From: Pyropia yezoensis | Taxonomy: Eukaryota; Rhodophyta; Bangiophyceae; Bangiales; Bangiaceae | NCBI GenBank assembly: GCA_009829735.1 | Contig: CM020619.1 | Span: forward strand, 15,939,816-16,003,815 | Length of the DNA: 64,000 nucleotides | Reading direction: 5' to 3' | Part shown: positions 41,732-55,000 of the stretch, piece after piece | Position numbering within the stretch: the stretch's first letter is position 1 | How the letters are laid out: the number at the start of each line of letters is the position of its first letter | Translations under genes and position numbers: made by a program | The notes under the pieces: model-generated | Database searches by the model: none | Told to the model about the DNA's origin: nothing | What the model saw: only the letters and a program-made list of their open reading frames with translations

Positions 41732-42531
41732 CTATGCCAAATGAGCCGGCTTGATTGGCCGGATGAGAGGGTACAGCTGGTGAAGGTAGCAGGTTGCCCA
41801 CATGATGTACATGCACACAGCAGCCAGGACGACGCTCAGCTGGCCAAGCCTGTAAGACAAAATGCATACGTGAAAGAAACGCCAGGTTGTGGCAGTGCCA
41901 AGAGCCGACGCGGAGATGACAGCAGAGCGCACAAATTGAGCAGCACGGAAGGGGCGAGGAAGGCGCCTCCACCGGACCATACCACCAAGAAGAGCCAAAC
42001 GAGCACCGACCGAGAACAGTGGAGGAATGGCAGAAACAGGACCGGGGAAGAGAAATCATGAACATAAAGTCACGGTAGACACTCACAGGGAAGGAAACAC
42101 GCAGCCAACACATCAAAACCCCGATGCCACCAGCCAAGGGAGAGATGAGAGCACGGCAAACCGTTAGCAAACATGGATGGGACAGCAAAGCGGAAAAAGA
42201 AAAATGCTCTGCGCAGCTGCAGCGTACAGGTCCTCGGGGCGGTGACACACATAGCGGTCGTTGCGAGGCCACACCCGTACTAATCCGATGGCCATTTGCA
42301 CATGGTGGGGAATGGCCATTGAAGCAAGACCAGAATGCACTAGAAGCAAGAGAAGTGAAGGGGGAGAAGAACGAACCACATGCCGCACAGCAGAGGTTGT
42401 TCTTGTCCGAAACGCGAAGCACCAACGTACGCTTGAGAGTCCTTGTCGTTCCGCCACACGACCGAGACGCAAAAGTACGCCAGGACGGTCACCAGCGCGA
42501 ACAGTACTGTTCCGACAATGAGGGCACCCAT
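41732..42531 (-). CDS. V-type proton ATPase subunit e (Vma9-like), two exons
   Basis: Small hydrophobic Vo-sector subunit of the vacuolar proton pump. Exon 1, 42531-42431, starts MGALIVGTVLFALVTVLAYF. The intron begins GTACGT at 42430 and ends TTACAG at 41850. Exon 2, 41849-41732, encodes LGQLSVVLAAVCMYIMWATC, then YLHQLYPLIRPIKPAHLA and TAG. The codon split (GC|G, Ala) keeps the frame and gives 72 residues in all, the usual family size. Two membrane helices are evident. The block AVCMYIMW...QLYPLIRP matches the conserved family pattern of a helix ending in an N/Y-P-L-I/F-G/R-P motif. The N-terminal match is weaker but has the expected helix at the start. Neither exon is long enough to stand out as a frame by itself. 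Confidence 0.75.
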
Positions 42532-44726
42532 GGTGTAAAGCAGAGGGTGCGAGCAAAGAAAAGGCGAGCGACAGGGAACCGCGCGGGTGACGAACCGTGC
42601 ACGAGCAGGGGGGCGCTCGCAATGACAAGTGCGTTCAGGCATAAAGTGCTCCCCATTCGCAACGGGACACGCTGCAGCGCTTGCCCTAGAACTGACCGGT
42701 GCTTCCTTGCAGGACTACAAGTGCAATTGAAAGCATGCATGTTCATTTTCTTTCTCCAACGAATGTATTCAGAGGGATCCCCAAGTAATCAAAGTACTGG
42801 GCGTGACTGAGCTCCTGTTCATGCATGACGTATTTATGTACATACATACAGTACTGTGCGGCGATGCCCTCGTGGGCCATGCCTTGCGCAACTGGCCATG
42901 TCTCTGTCACGAACGACGTCCGTCTGGCGCCCGCTTGCCTTATCCTTCCTCGTCTGTGTCTTTTCTACTCTCTTCGTTCTACCATGGGGCTCCCACCTGC
43001 GCCTCTGAAAGATGGTAGAAAAGCTGCTTCATCTGGATGCCAGCCCATGGCGAAGTCCAATGCCGCCAAGCCTAGCTCGAAATCGCGCGACGAAAAGGGC
43101 GGTAGCCAGAGCGGTGGCTAGGACGATGGCAAAAGCAGTGGCGGCGGCGCATCTCCTGCACCAGGCCCTCCGGCTCGGCCCACTACGCTCTTTCCATCCC
43201 TTCCCCTTCTCATTTTGCGAGTTTCGCTTGCAGCGACCTCCCCCTTGCTGCCCCCGCTGCATCGACCTGTGGCATGACCGCCGTGTCTGCCATCTCCGCC
43301 GCACTGGCCAAGTCTTCAGACTGTCTAGCAGCGGTGGGTGACGTCCGCCGCTCCCTGGGCGCTGCAGTGGCGGATTGGGTCAATGCTCTGAGGGGGGCGG
43401 GGGTACCGACGGCGGGGCTGGAGGCGGCGTCGTGGATAACGTGGGGCGCTACGTGGCAGCGGAGATTGCAGCGCCGCCCGCCGACGATGAGGGTGCGGAC
43501 GAATCACGGCGGTTGGCAGTGACGCGGCCGACGCGACTGCTTTGGGGTTGCTGCTGGGAGGCAAGGTGAAGGAGTTTGGCGAGCACCGCATAGTGACGGC
43601 ATGTCAGGCGGTGGGCGCGGCGACGGTGGAGGCAGCGCTGCAGTCGGGCGACGAAGTGGTGGTGTGGGGGGTAGGCGCACAGCCCCGAGGTGGTGGCCGC
43701 CCTGGAACAGTGTGTTCGATTGCTTGGTATTTTGAAGGGCTGGCTGGGGTCCAGCGGCTATGTCCAGGTCAGACTGGTGTGTTCGTGTTGCTTTCTTCCC
43801 CTCTTGCGGCTGTCGTACATCGCTGCCTTGTGTGTAGTGGTCTCACGTCTCCAAGCCTGAGCCCATTGCGTAGTGGAACTCGGCTTTGTAGAGTCCTGGA
43901 CAGGCACACTGACTTGCAGGTGCGCATGGGTCATGCGTTGCGGTCGCTCTTGTGTGCGCCTCCTCAACCTCTGCCATTGATCAACAGTTCCATTGCGGCC
44001 GAGCGGCCCTTTCGGCTGACCGTTATTACCCCCACCGGTGATGCATGGTCTGGCCAGCCCGTCCTGTCCCTGCCATTCCCCACCCACAGTCCCACCCTTA
44101 CGCCGTACGCATCGACTGCAAGTGCGTTTGGGTTTTTGTATGCCCGTGGCGTGCTTCTGTTGCCCGCCCGCTTTGTGGCATCCAACGGGCCTGTCGTTAC
44201 CATCCGAGGAGGTGGTGGTTTGGCGGTGGCCGCCAAGCGTTAAGGGGCGGTGGTGGCTGTTCTGACCGTGAGCCTCGCGTTTGGAGCGGACGGCCGTTTG
44301 CGCGAGCGGCAGCCATGGCCACGTACGCCTACTGCTGCCGACTCGACTGTCTGTGCGACCCCTGGCTGTGCGCCGGCAGGTGTGGTCGAAGACGTCATTG
44401 ACCTGCAATGGATTTTGACTACGTGGTGACCGAGGACGGTGTTATTTCGCCATCGAAGGCCCCGCAAGAGGACAAGGCGTGCAACTCGTTCGCGTAGAGT
44501 CGATAGTCTCGGTCTGATGAACATGCGCCAAAGCTGAGCCTGCCGACCAGTTGCGATTGGACGTTCGCGGCTCCTGTGCATATAAACAGACTGCCTCTGC
44601 TGGACATGGAACGAACTGCAAATTCACAACAGCACCAGCAACCCAACGAACTACTCAGCCCAACACGACGTGCTCGTCTGCAGCCCACTGCAACTACGCC
44701 CACGCTTCTCACGAGAGGATAAAACA
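42532..44726. other. Region with unresolved short frames
   Basis: Plus-strand pieces in neighbouring frames look protein-like. One begins at the ATG at 43274 (MTAVSAISAALAKSS, up to ADWVNALRGAG at about 43395). Another frame runs from about 43494 (SDAADATALGLLLGG, then EFGEHRIVTACQAVGAATVE, to about 43680). They would belong to one gene only if joined by an intron or frameshift, and no splice pair was convincing. No family was recognised. The remainder to 44726 has only short frames and includes the 3' flank of polyubiquitin. Confidence 0.3.
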
Positions 44727-47602
<2,876 letters not shown>

Positions 47603-49438
47603 TGAGGCACTTCCATGAAATCACATCCTGTCACGCAAAGTCACAAATTCTTCTTGCAGCCTGGCCCCTCTCTTCGAGTCTTTGGCACCCCACTACCAAC
47701 AGATCGGTGTATCCCCATGTGACAGGCGACACACCATCGTCTTCACCAGAGTGTGCGCTTTACGTCCATGTGTGGTTTCTAAGAAAAACATTGAAAACTG
47801 GCCACGTGGTGGTCTTGAGAGTGCATCATCCAATATACCTGCTTGCTCGTCGCTTGCTCTATGTACCCTCCACCACCAGGCACCTACGGACGGAGCTACG
47901 CCCCAAGGTACATCCCACAGACCACCCTACGTCTACTGATGCATAAAACGCGATGAGTTTCTATGGTGTGCAGCCCAAGAGAGCGGTCTTTTTCACAAAC
48001 TTGGTGCCAAATACAGCTATTTCTGCCCCCCCCCCCCCCACAGACTGGAGAAGGACAGCCGCCAGGCACTGGCATAGCCCATACGATAGCTGTGTGTCCC
48101 TGTGAGCCTTAGGGAGCACGAAAGTCCCACTGCCGACATCTCAACATGGACCCAGGGCCGGGTTTTTGCTCAACGACGGACCCTTGTCCTAAAGCCTGTC
48201 GCTACAAAAACATAGTGCACCCACACAGGGATGAGAGGCCCTCTCTGTTCCATGGTCTTCAGCAAGGACCCTGTACGGATCCTGGCCAAAAGACGGGCGC
48301 TCAAAGCGTGTCTGGACCATCATGTGGCGAGCTTGGCGCCGGAGGCTGTCTGAGCTCGCTTTTCACGCGGGTCCAGCTCGGTTGCGTCTCTGTGACGAGT
48401 CGACGATGCCGTTTTTTCTTCTTCATAGAATGGTCAGAGGTCTTTGTGTCTCTTCAAGCTGTTTCTGTGCCGACAGAAGGAAGGATCATCCTGTCACTGC
48501 GTGATGTGGATGAATCGTCCAGCAGCTTGAACGAAGTACATGACATACCTCACTAACCAGCTCTATGAACGTACGACAAACGCTGAACTGATATGCGTCA
48601 ACCCACTGTTGCCACCGAGTTTCTTTCCGGGACAGCCATGACCAAGACAAGCACGACTTGATGTCAAATATGCGAAGCATATAGAGCTCAGATAGCTTCT
48701 GGCACAGAGCTCCCCACATGATGGTCCAGACACGCTTTGAGCGCCCGTCTTTTGGCCAGGATCCGTACAGGGTCCTTGCTGAAGACCATGGAACGGAGAG
48801 GGCCTCTCATCCCTGTGTGGGTGCACTATGTTTTTGTAGCGACAGGCTTAAGGACAAGGGTCCGTCGTTGAGCAAAAACCCGGCCCTGGGTCCATGTTGA
48901 GATGTCGGCAGTGGGACTTTCGTGCTCCCTAAGGCTCACAGGGACACACAGCTATCGTATGGGCTATGCCAGTGCCTGGCGGCTGTCCTTCTCCAGTCTG
49001 TGGGGGGGGGGGGGGCAGAAATAGCTGTATTTGGCACCAAGTTTGTGAAAAAGACCGCTCTCTTGGGCTGCACACCATAGAAACTCATCGCGTTTTATGC
49101 ATCAGTAGACGTAGGGTGGTCTGTGGGATGTACCTTGGGGCGTAGCTCCGTCCGTAGGTGCCTGGTGGTGGAGGGTACATAGAGCAAGCGACGAGCAAGC
49201 AGGTATATTGGATGATGCACTCTCAAGACCACCACGTGGCCAGTTTTCAATGTTTTTCTTAGAAACCACACATGGACGTAAAGCGCACACTCTGGTGAAG
49301 ACGATGGTGTGTCGCCTGTCACGTGGGGATACACCGATCTGTTGGTAGTGGGGTGCCAAAGACTCGAAGAGAGGGGCCAGGCTGCAAGAAGAATTTGTGA
49401 CTTTGCGTGACAGGATGTGACTTCATGGAAGTGCCTCA
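47603..49438. mobile_element. Foldback-type element with long inverted repeats
   Basis: The left arm 47603 to about 48358 and the right arm 49438 back to about 48684 are inverted copies, almost identical over the outer 725 bp and clearly related but diverged over the inner 30. Scattered single changes exist (for example gaaatcac against gaagtcac). The outer ends are TGAGGCACTTCC. The spacer of about 325 bp has no recognisable gene, so no transposase is encoded. Identical translations of both arms are a consequence of the symmetry. A 3-base duplication (act) can be read at the edges only if the terminal T and A are excluded; it is too short to be convincing. It is probably non-autonomous, and a read-through transcript would form a very long hairpin. 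Confidence 0.8.
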
Positions 49439-50704
49439 CTGTCTCTCAACCTCGAAGCGTTCCGATCGTAGGTCGTGCTGTTGGCGTACGCGTGTGGCTG
49501 GCGCCTCCCACCCGCGCCGCCTACGCGGACGGAGGCCGCCCACGGCAGGAGGTTGGGGACAACACGGGCGCAACGGCGGGCGGCTACGACGTTGGCGGGT
49601 TGGCCGCGGTCGTGAGCATCGCGGACGGCGCGGCAGCAGCGGTGGCCGGCGGCGGCACGGTAACGACGGGCGCCGTGGTGGCCGAGGCGGCCGCGGCCGA
49701 CTCCGCGATGGTAATTGACGGCGGCCAGGGGGCGGTGGCGCAGAAGCGGCAGCCGGCGAGTTGGCGAGCCTGTCAGCGCTGGTGGCCAGGGGGGTCCCTC
49801 GCTACGCTGGCGGGGAGAAGGGGAGGCTGCTATGCGGCGGTGGCCGTTTCCTCGCCGCCCGTCCCCCCACCACTGGTCGCGATGGCGCGGGGAGCAGGTG
49901 GCGGCGGCGCGGCCGGGGCGGTGGAAGGGACGGCACCGTTGTCGGCCGCTGCGGCGGGTCGCGAGGGTGGTTTAGGGGGGGAGCGGCGGGTCGGCCGGAG
50001 CCGCAGCGGTGGCGGCGGGGTTGGATGGGAGGGGGCGGGGGGGGGCGCACAGGGGGGTGCTGGCGCGGGCAGTCACGGTCGTCGTCGCGGCTGCGGGGGT
50101 GACGGCGGCGGTGGCCGCGGAGGCGGCGGCTGGATCGCAGACGGGGAAGTGGCCGCCGCTGGGACGGCAACGGCGACGGCCGTGGGGGGCGGGGTGGTCG
50201 GGTAAACCCCATCGGGAGCACCCACGCGTCCTCCTCTTCCGCCCTATCGGTCGGCGGCCGTTCCGCCGCGTCGGCCGGCAGCCGGTCGGCCGTGTCGGCG
50301 GTGAGGGCGGTGAGGGCGCCCGTGTGGCCCGCCGCGGCCGCCGCATCGACCGCCGCCACTCCCGCGGGGTGGGGCGCTCCCGCCTCTCGGCCGCCGTACG
50401 TAGAGGAGCTTGGCTAATAATATTGCCGTTCTCCCATTTTTGGCCGATCCGGACAAGAACAACACTGCATGAACAACTGTGTGAGCCAATCGCGTGCTGG
50501 CACGTGAGGGCGAGCCAATCGTGTGCTCTAGGGGCCCGATCGTCCTGAGCAGATGATTGGCTGCAGCCACAGTGGGCCTCTTACCAATCGCTGATTGGTC
50601 AAAACACTGTTTTTCTCTCGGCTGAGATCGCCGAAGATTCCCCCCACATCGGCTCGTTCCTCTCCGGAACAGTTGTCCAGCTTGTCTTGGTGTCAGGGTT
50701 GAGA
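49439..50704. other. GC-rich spacer and CCAAT-rich segment
   Basis: 49480-50210 is G-rich on the plus strand, with open low-complexity frames on both strands (262 codons plus, 186 codons minus). None has a recognisable domain, so neither is called. 50485-50598 contains five CCAAT/ATTGG boxes (50485, 50515, 50556, 50584, 50594), suggesting a promoter whose gene could not be assigned. Confidence 0.35.
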
Positions 50705-51219
50705 GGCGATAATTATTGAGTCAAAATTATCGAGTAAATTATCAGAAAAGAATAACGTTCAGGAGAACCGGAACGATAATGATTATCAGACGTCCACGTG
50801 TTCCACCACGTGTCGGCTTGGATGCCCATCAGACCAGACCGGACCGCCTGATCACGCGGCAGTGCCGCACCCTGTCGTCGTCTTCGGAACTGTGTACGTA
50901 GCCGCGATTCAGTACGGCAGCGTGCCCAGCCAAGATCCAGACCCACACCACGAGGACGATAGGAGCTACGTACGCCGACTAAGACTTCACATCCTCCGCG
51001 GCGTACTGTACACGGCGGGTGCGGCCGCCCCACGCGGCACGTTCTCCGCCGCCTGCGTACTACGCGCCCCAATTTAGGCTCTACGCCCTTTCCGAAAGCC
51101 GTGTCCGCAGCTCGTCAGGCGGCTCGTGTTGGGCACGACGTGGTTAATTCATTGCTGTCATCCTAACACGTGGCTCCTGGGCGATAACTATCAGAAACGT
51201 TCTTTTCAATAACTATCGC
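50705..51219. repeat. Possible MITE with gcgataattattga-like ends
   Basis: AT-rich ends in GC-rich DNA. The left end at about 50706 reads gcgataattattga. The right end, inverted, reads gcgatagttattga (51216 back to about 51203). Each end also forms a small internal hairpin, and agaaaagaataacgttc on the left resembles gaaaagaacgtttc on the right (inverted). No coding capacity. Boundaries are approximate and no target duplication was established. Confidence 0.35.
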
Positions 51220-52038
51220 ATGTTTTTGCTAACGATGGATGCTTTCGCAAAATATATCAACCCTGCTTGGTGTCTGTTCCACTCGGGTTCTCCCCTCCAT
51301 GTGCTCGGAGTCCCGGGAAAGTCGCAGGTAATGCACGACAATGGAGGCTGATTCGGAGCTCTCATTGGTCAGAGAGGCATCCTGTGAGGTATGTTATTGG
51401 TCAGTGCACTGTTGTTCTTGTTCTTGTCCGGATCGGCCAAGATTTGGAGAACCTCAATACCACGGGCTTTGTCAGCTGTCATTCGTAGGCCTAACACTGG
51501 TAGGCTGCCAACAAGATTTGCACCAACAAAAAAGGCTTGGAACGTAGTTGCGCTTACACGATCAACCATCCGTGAGGTCGGCTGCAATTCCACAGTCCGC
51601 CAGCGTTTGCAACTGTCGACCGGTGCAGGGGTGGGGTGCAGGTGGCAAGGGAGCCGCGCCGGCCGAAGGGCCACCTGCTCGGCAGCCGCCGCCGTCCCCA
51701 GGCGACACCGCGGCGATTGTGGTGGACGTCCGCGGCCGTCTAGCGCGGCTGCTCCCCGCCCCGCTCCTTCCGAGGCCAGACAGGGTGTGCCCCTGCCGCG
51801 GCCAGCTGGGCGGTCTCTCCCTCAACAGACGCCGTTTTTGTGGCGCTGCCGTCGCGTTCTTCTGTGGCTGGCAGGTTCTTCCCCTGTCATTCTTTTTTTT
51901 TTCTGACAGTACCGCAGCCCTGGTGGCGACCACCGCCCTCGATGCGTTTGAACTGTCCCACTCTTCCCACACTCTTCTGGTGTGGAAGAGCTTGCCGCCC
52001 AGTGTGGTTTGTGTAACAACCGGAGGGGGACAGTCCCC
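51220..52038 (+). promoter_or_regulatory. Upstream region of the UBR ligase gene
   Basis: Two ATTGG boxes (51364, 51396) lie 640-680 bp before the ATG. A strong acceptor-like tract (T-run then ctgacag, ending near 51909) suggests a spliced 5' leader. Open frames here have no domain. An inverted copy of 50441-50469 (tggccgatccggacaagaac) is at 51406-51439. Confidence 0.35.
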
Positions 52039-55000
52039 ATGGCCACCCCCGCCGCGGACTACGGCACGACCGTGCTGGAGGTGGCTGGCCGACGCGTGAA
52101 CGTCCAGGATGCCCTCGCTGGAGGTTGTCTGCCACCTGACTTGCCAGCCGACGCTGAGGTGGACGTTGCTGCGGCTGCCCTCGACGCGGTCTTTCACCAC
52201 CGGCTGGACGTGGCGGTGGCGCTGGATGTGGTGGCCCTCACGCTGTGCACACAAGCCACGGGGGGGGCGCCGCCCGCGGCGGCGTCGACGGGTGCCGCTG
52301 CCGACGGCAGTGGCGGCACACAGGAGGCGGCGCCAGCTGCGACGGCGGCGTCGGCGGCGGCAGACCCTGCCGACCCCCCCCTCCCATCGTCGTTGCCCCC
52401 CCCCTCGTCGGCCGACGGCCCCGCCGAGCTCCGTGCCCGCCACGGCGCGTCGTTTGCGGCCTTGCGAGCCGCCACGGGCGGTGGCGGCAGCCGGTCTGGC
52501 GTGTGTGGCACGGTGTGGCGCAAGGACGAGCTGGCCTACAAGTGCCGCACCTGCGAGCGGGACCCGACGTGCGCCATCTGCGTGGCCTGCTTCCGCGCGG
52601 GGGACCACTCTGGCCACGACTACAGCATCATCCGCACCGGGGGGGGGTGCTGTGACTGTGGGGATGGGCAAGCATGGCGGATATCTGGTTTTTGTTCCCG
52701 CCACGGGGGGGCGTCGGGCGAGGCGGATGACCCGGCGGGGGCGGCGCCACCCGCCCTCCGCGCCCGTATCGGCGCGGTGGCATCGGTGGTGGGCGACGCG
52801 GCCGTTGCGGCGGTGGCCGAGGTGGTCGCCGCCACCGCCGCGGTCGCGACGCTCACCGACGCGGCTGCCGCCGCGTCGGTGGCGGCGTCGGTGGCGTCGG
52901 CCGCGACGGTGGCGGGGGGCAGAGGCAGGGGCAGGGGCAGGACCGGTGGAGAGGGGGTCGCGCCCGCCCTGCGTGCCGGGGCACCCGCAGACGGCCGCGC
53001 CGCGACGGCGGGGCGGGGCGACGCGGCTGGCGGCAACGTCGACGGGGCGCACCCCCAACGGCCCCCCCCACCCTCCCCCGCCGCACGTGCAGACGCGCGC
53101 AGGCGGCTGCGGGGGGTGCGGCGGCGGCTGGCGACAGCCGAGGCCATGGCCGTGGCGCTCCTCGGCTGGCTTCGTGCGTTGGTGGACACCGGCGACGGCG
53201 TCCGAAGGCTGGTGGGTGTGCAGCTAGCCGCGCCTGGCCCTGTGGGCAGCGACCGCCGCCGGGGCCCCCTGGGCGTGCCCTACACCCGCGGCAGTGGGGT
53301 GCCGCCGCACCTGGCAAAGGCGGGCCCTTCCTGGCTGGGTCGCATGCTCGCCATGGATGGGGGGACGTCCCTGACACTCGGCGTGGCCGCCCAGGTCCAC
53401 GCGCTCTACTACCAGCTGATCACGGACCTTGTATTCAAGCGTGCTTTCCTCACCCACTTTGTTGCCCACTATGAGCGGTTCGTGGTGGCCGCGTTGACCG
53501 CACGGCGAGGAGGGCGGCCAGGACGAGACGGCGGGTTATTGCGAGGGGGCACCCTCGCTGGGGTCGATCCACCGGGAGTTGCCCCAGAGGGGCAGGGTGC
53601 CCCGCATGCGGGGGAAGGAGCGGCAACGACGGCGGCCGCGGGGGCCACCGCAGCGCCGGCGGCAACGGCGCCGGCCGCGGCGCAAGTGGATGGGGCGCCC
53701 CCTCCGGCGGCCCCGGGTCTCCGATTTGCCGGCCCGTTAGGCGAGTTCCTGCCAGGCGTGCCTCACTTTCCTTTTCCCGGCGGCGTCGGTGGTGAGCTAC
53801 ACGGCCGCAACGGGGCGGTTGTGGCTGTCGCCGCCGGTGGTATGCTGCTGGCCGTTGGTGCTGCTACAGCCACGGGCATGACAGCCACGACTGCAGCTGC
53901 GGCGGTGGCGGCCACGGCGGCAACGGCGGCAGCCGCGGTGGGGGCGGCGCGGACGATAAATGCGCACGGCCATGGCCACGGCCATGGTCATGGTGCGGGG
54001 GGCTTTTCCCCGCCGTCGCCAGGCGACGCACACGCGGACGCGCTGCTGGCGCCCATGTCCGACTCGGAAGATGGGGACGAGGAAGAAGCCGTTGCTGGCG
54101 CCGGGTCCGTGCCTGATCCCCAGGGGCGGGCCGCGCCAGCAGCCGTTGGCGACGGCAACGATGGCGGTGCCGACGGGGCTGCCATGTTGCTTGACTCTGC
54201 AGCCGGCGAGCGAGCAGACACGGACATGGCTGGGGACTCGGATGAAGACGTCGACGAGGAAGACGCCTCTGAAGACATTGGCGACTCAAGCACAACGCGC
54301 TCATCCGTCGATTACAATGCGGGGATCCCGTCCGAGAGTGACGACGACGACTCCTTCGTGGACCATGATGACCCCGACGACGTCGATGGCGCGCCTCTGG
54401 GATTTATGTTGCCCGCTTTTGTCGAAGATGGTGAGGACATTGAGGGCGCTTTTGTCGATGTCGTCGGAGCAGCCGACGTTGCTGGCGCAGCGATGCTACT
54501 CAACGGCGCTCTCGGCGGTGTTGGCGCCGGTGTCGACGACGGCGGCGGCGGTGGTGGCGTCGGCGGTGGTGGAGCCGGTGGTGGTGGAGGTAGCCCTGTC
54601 GACGTGGACGATGGGGAGCGTCGCGGGGATATCCTCGAGAGCTTCTCCGTACAACTCTTCACGGTGCCTGCCTTGGTGCCTGACATGCTGCGGCCTGGCG
54701 GGCTGCTGCACGTGCTTGTGCGAGTATTGGGGGTTTTGTTCCGAAGTGCTGCCACGGGCGCTTCCGCGACCGCCAAGGTGATGGAGCCGCTGCCAGAGCT
54801 TACTCTATCCGCTCTCAACGGTGAGAGGGAGGGGATTGTGCCTGAGGGGGAGACAGTGCCAAGTGGCGGCATCGATGATGGTGGCCGTGTTGATGCAGCC
54901 GGCAGTGCCCTTAATGTGGCTGAAATCGTCGCGATGGACGCTACCGATGCCGACGACGGGTCGTCCAGCACCCGCGATCGAGAACGAGGTACCCCCAGCG

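Noticed and set aside
41538..41744. GKRPRGRPHVVWHADM segment resembling the tail of LINE reverse transcriptases
   Set aside because: Too short, no RT nearby, and it overlaps the last exon of the V-ATPase subunit gene on the other strand.
51562..53058. 498-codon minus-strand frame
   Set aside because: Antisense to the start of the UBR gene, composition-driven, no domain.
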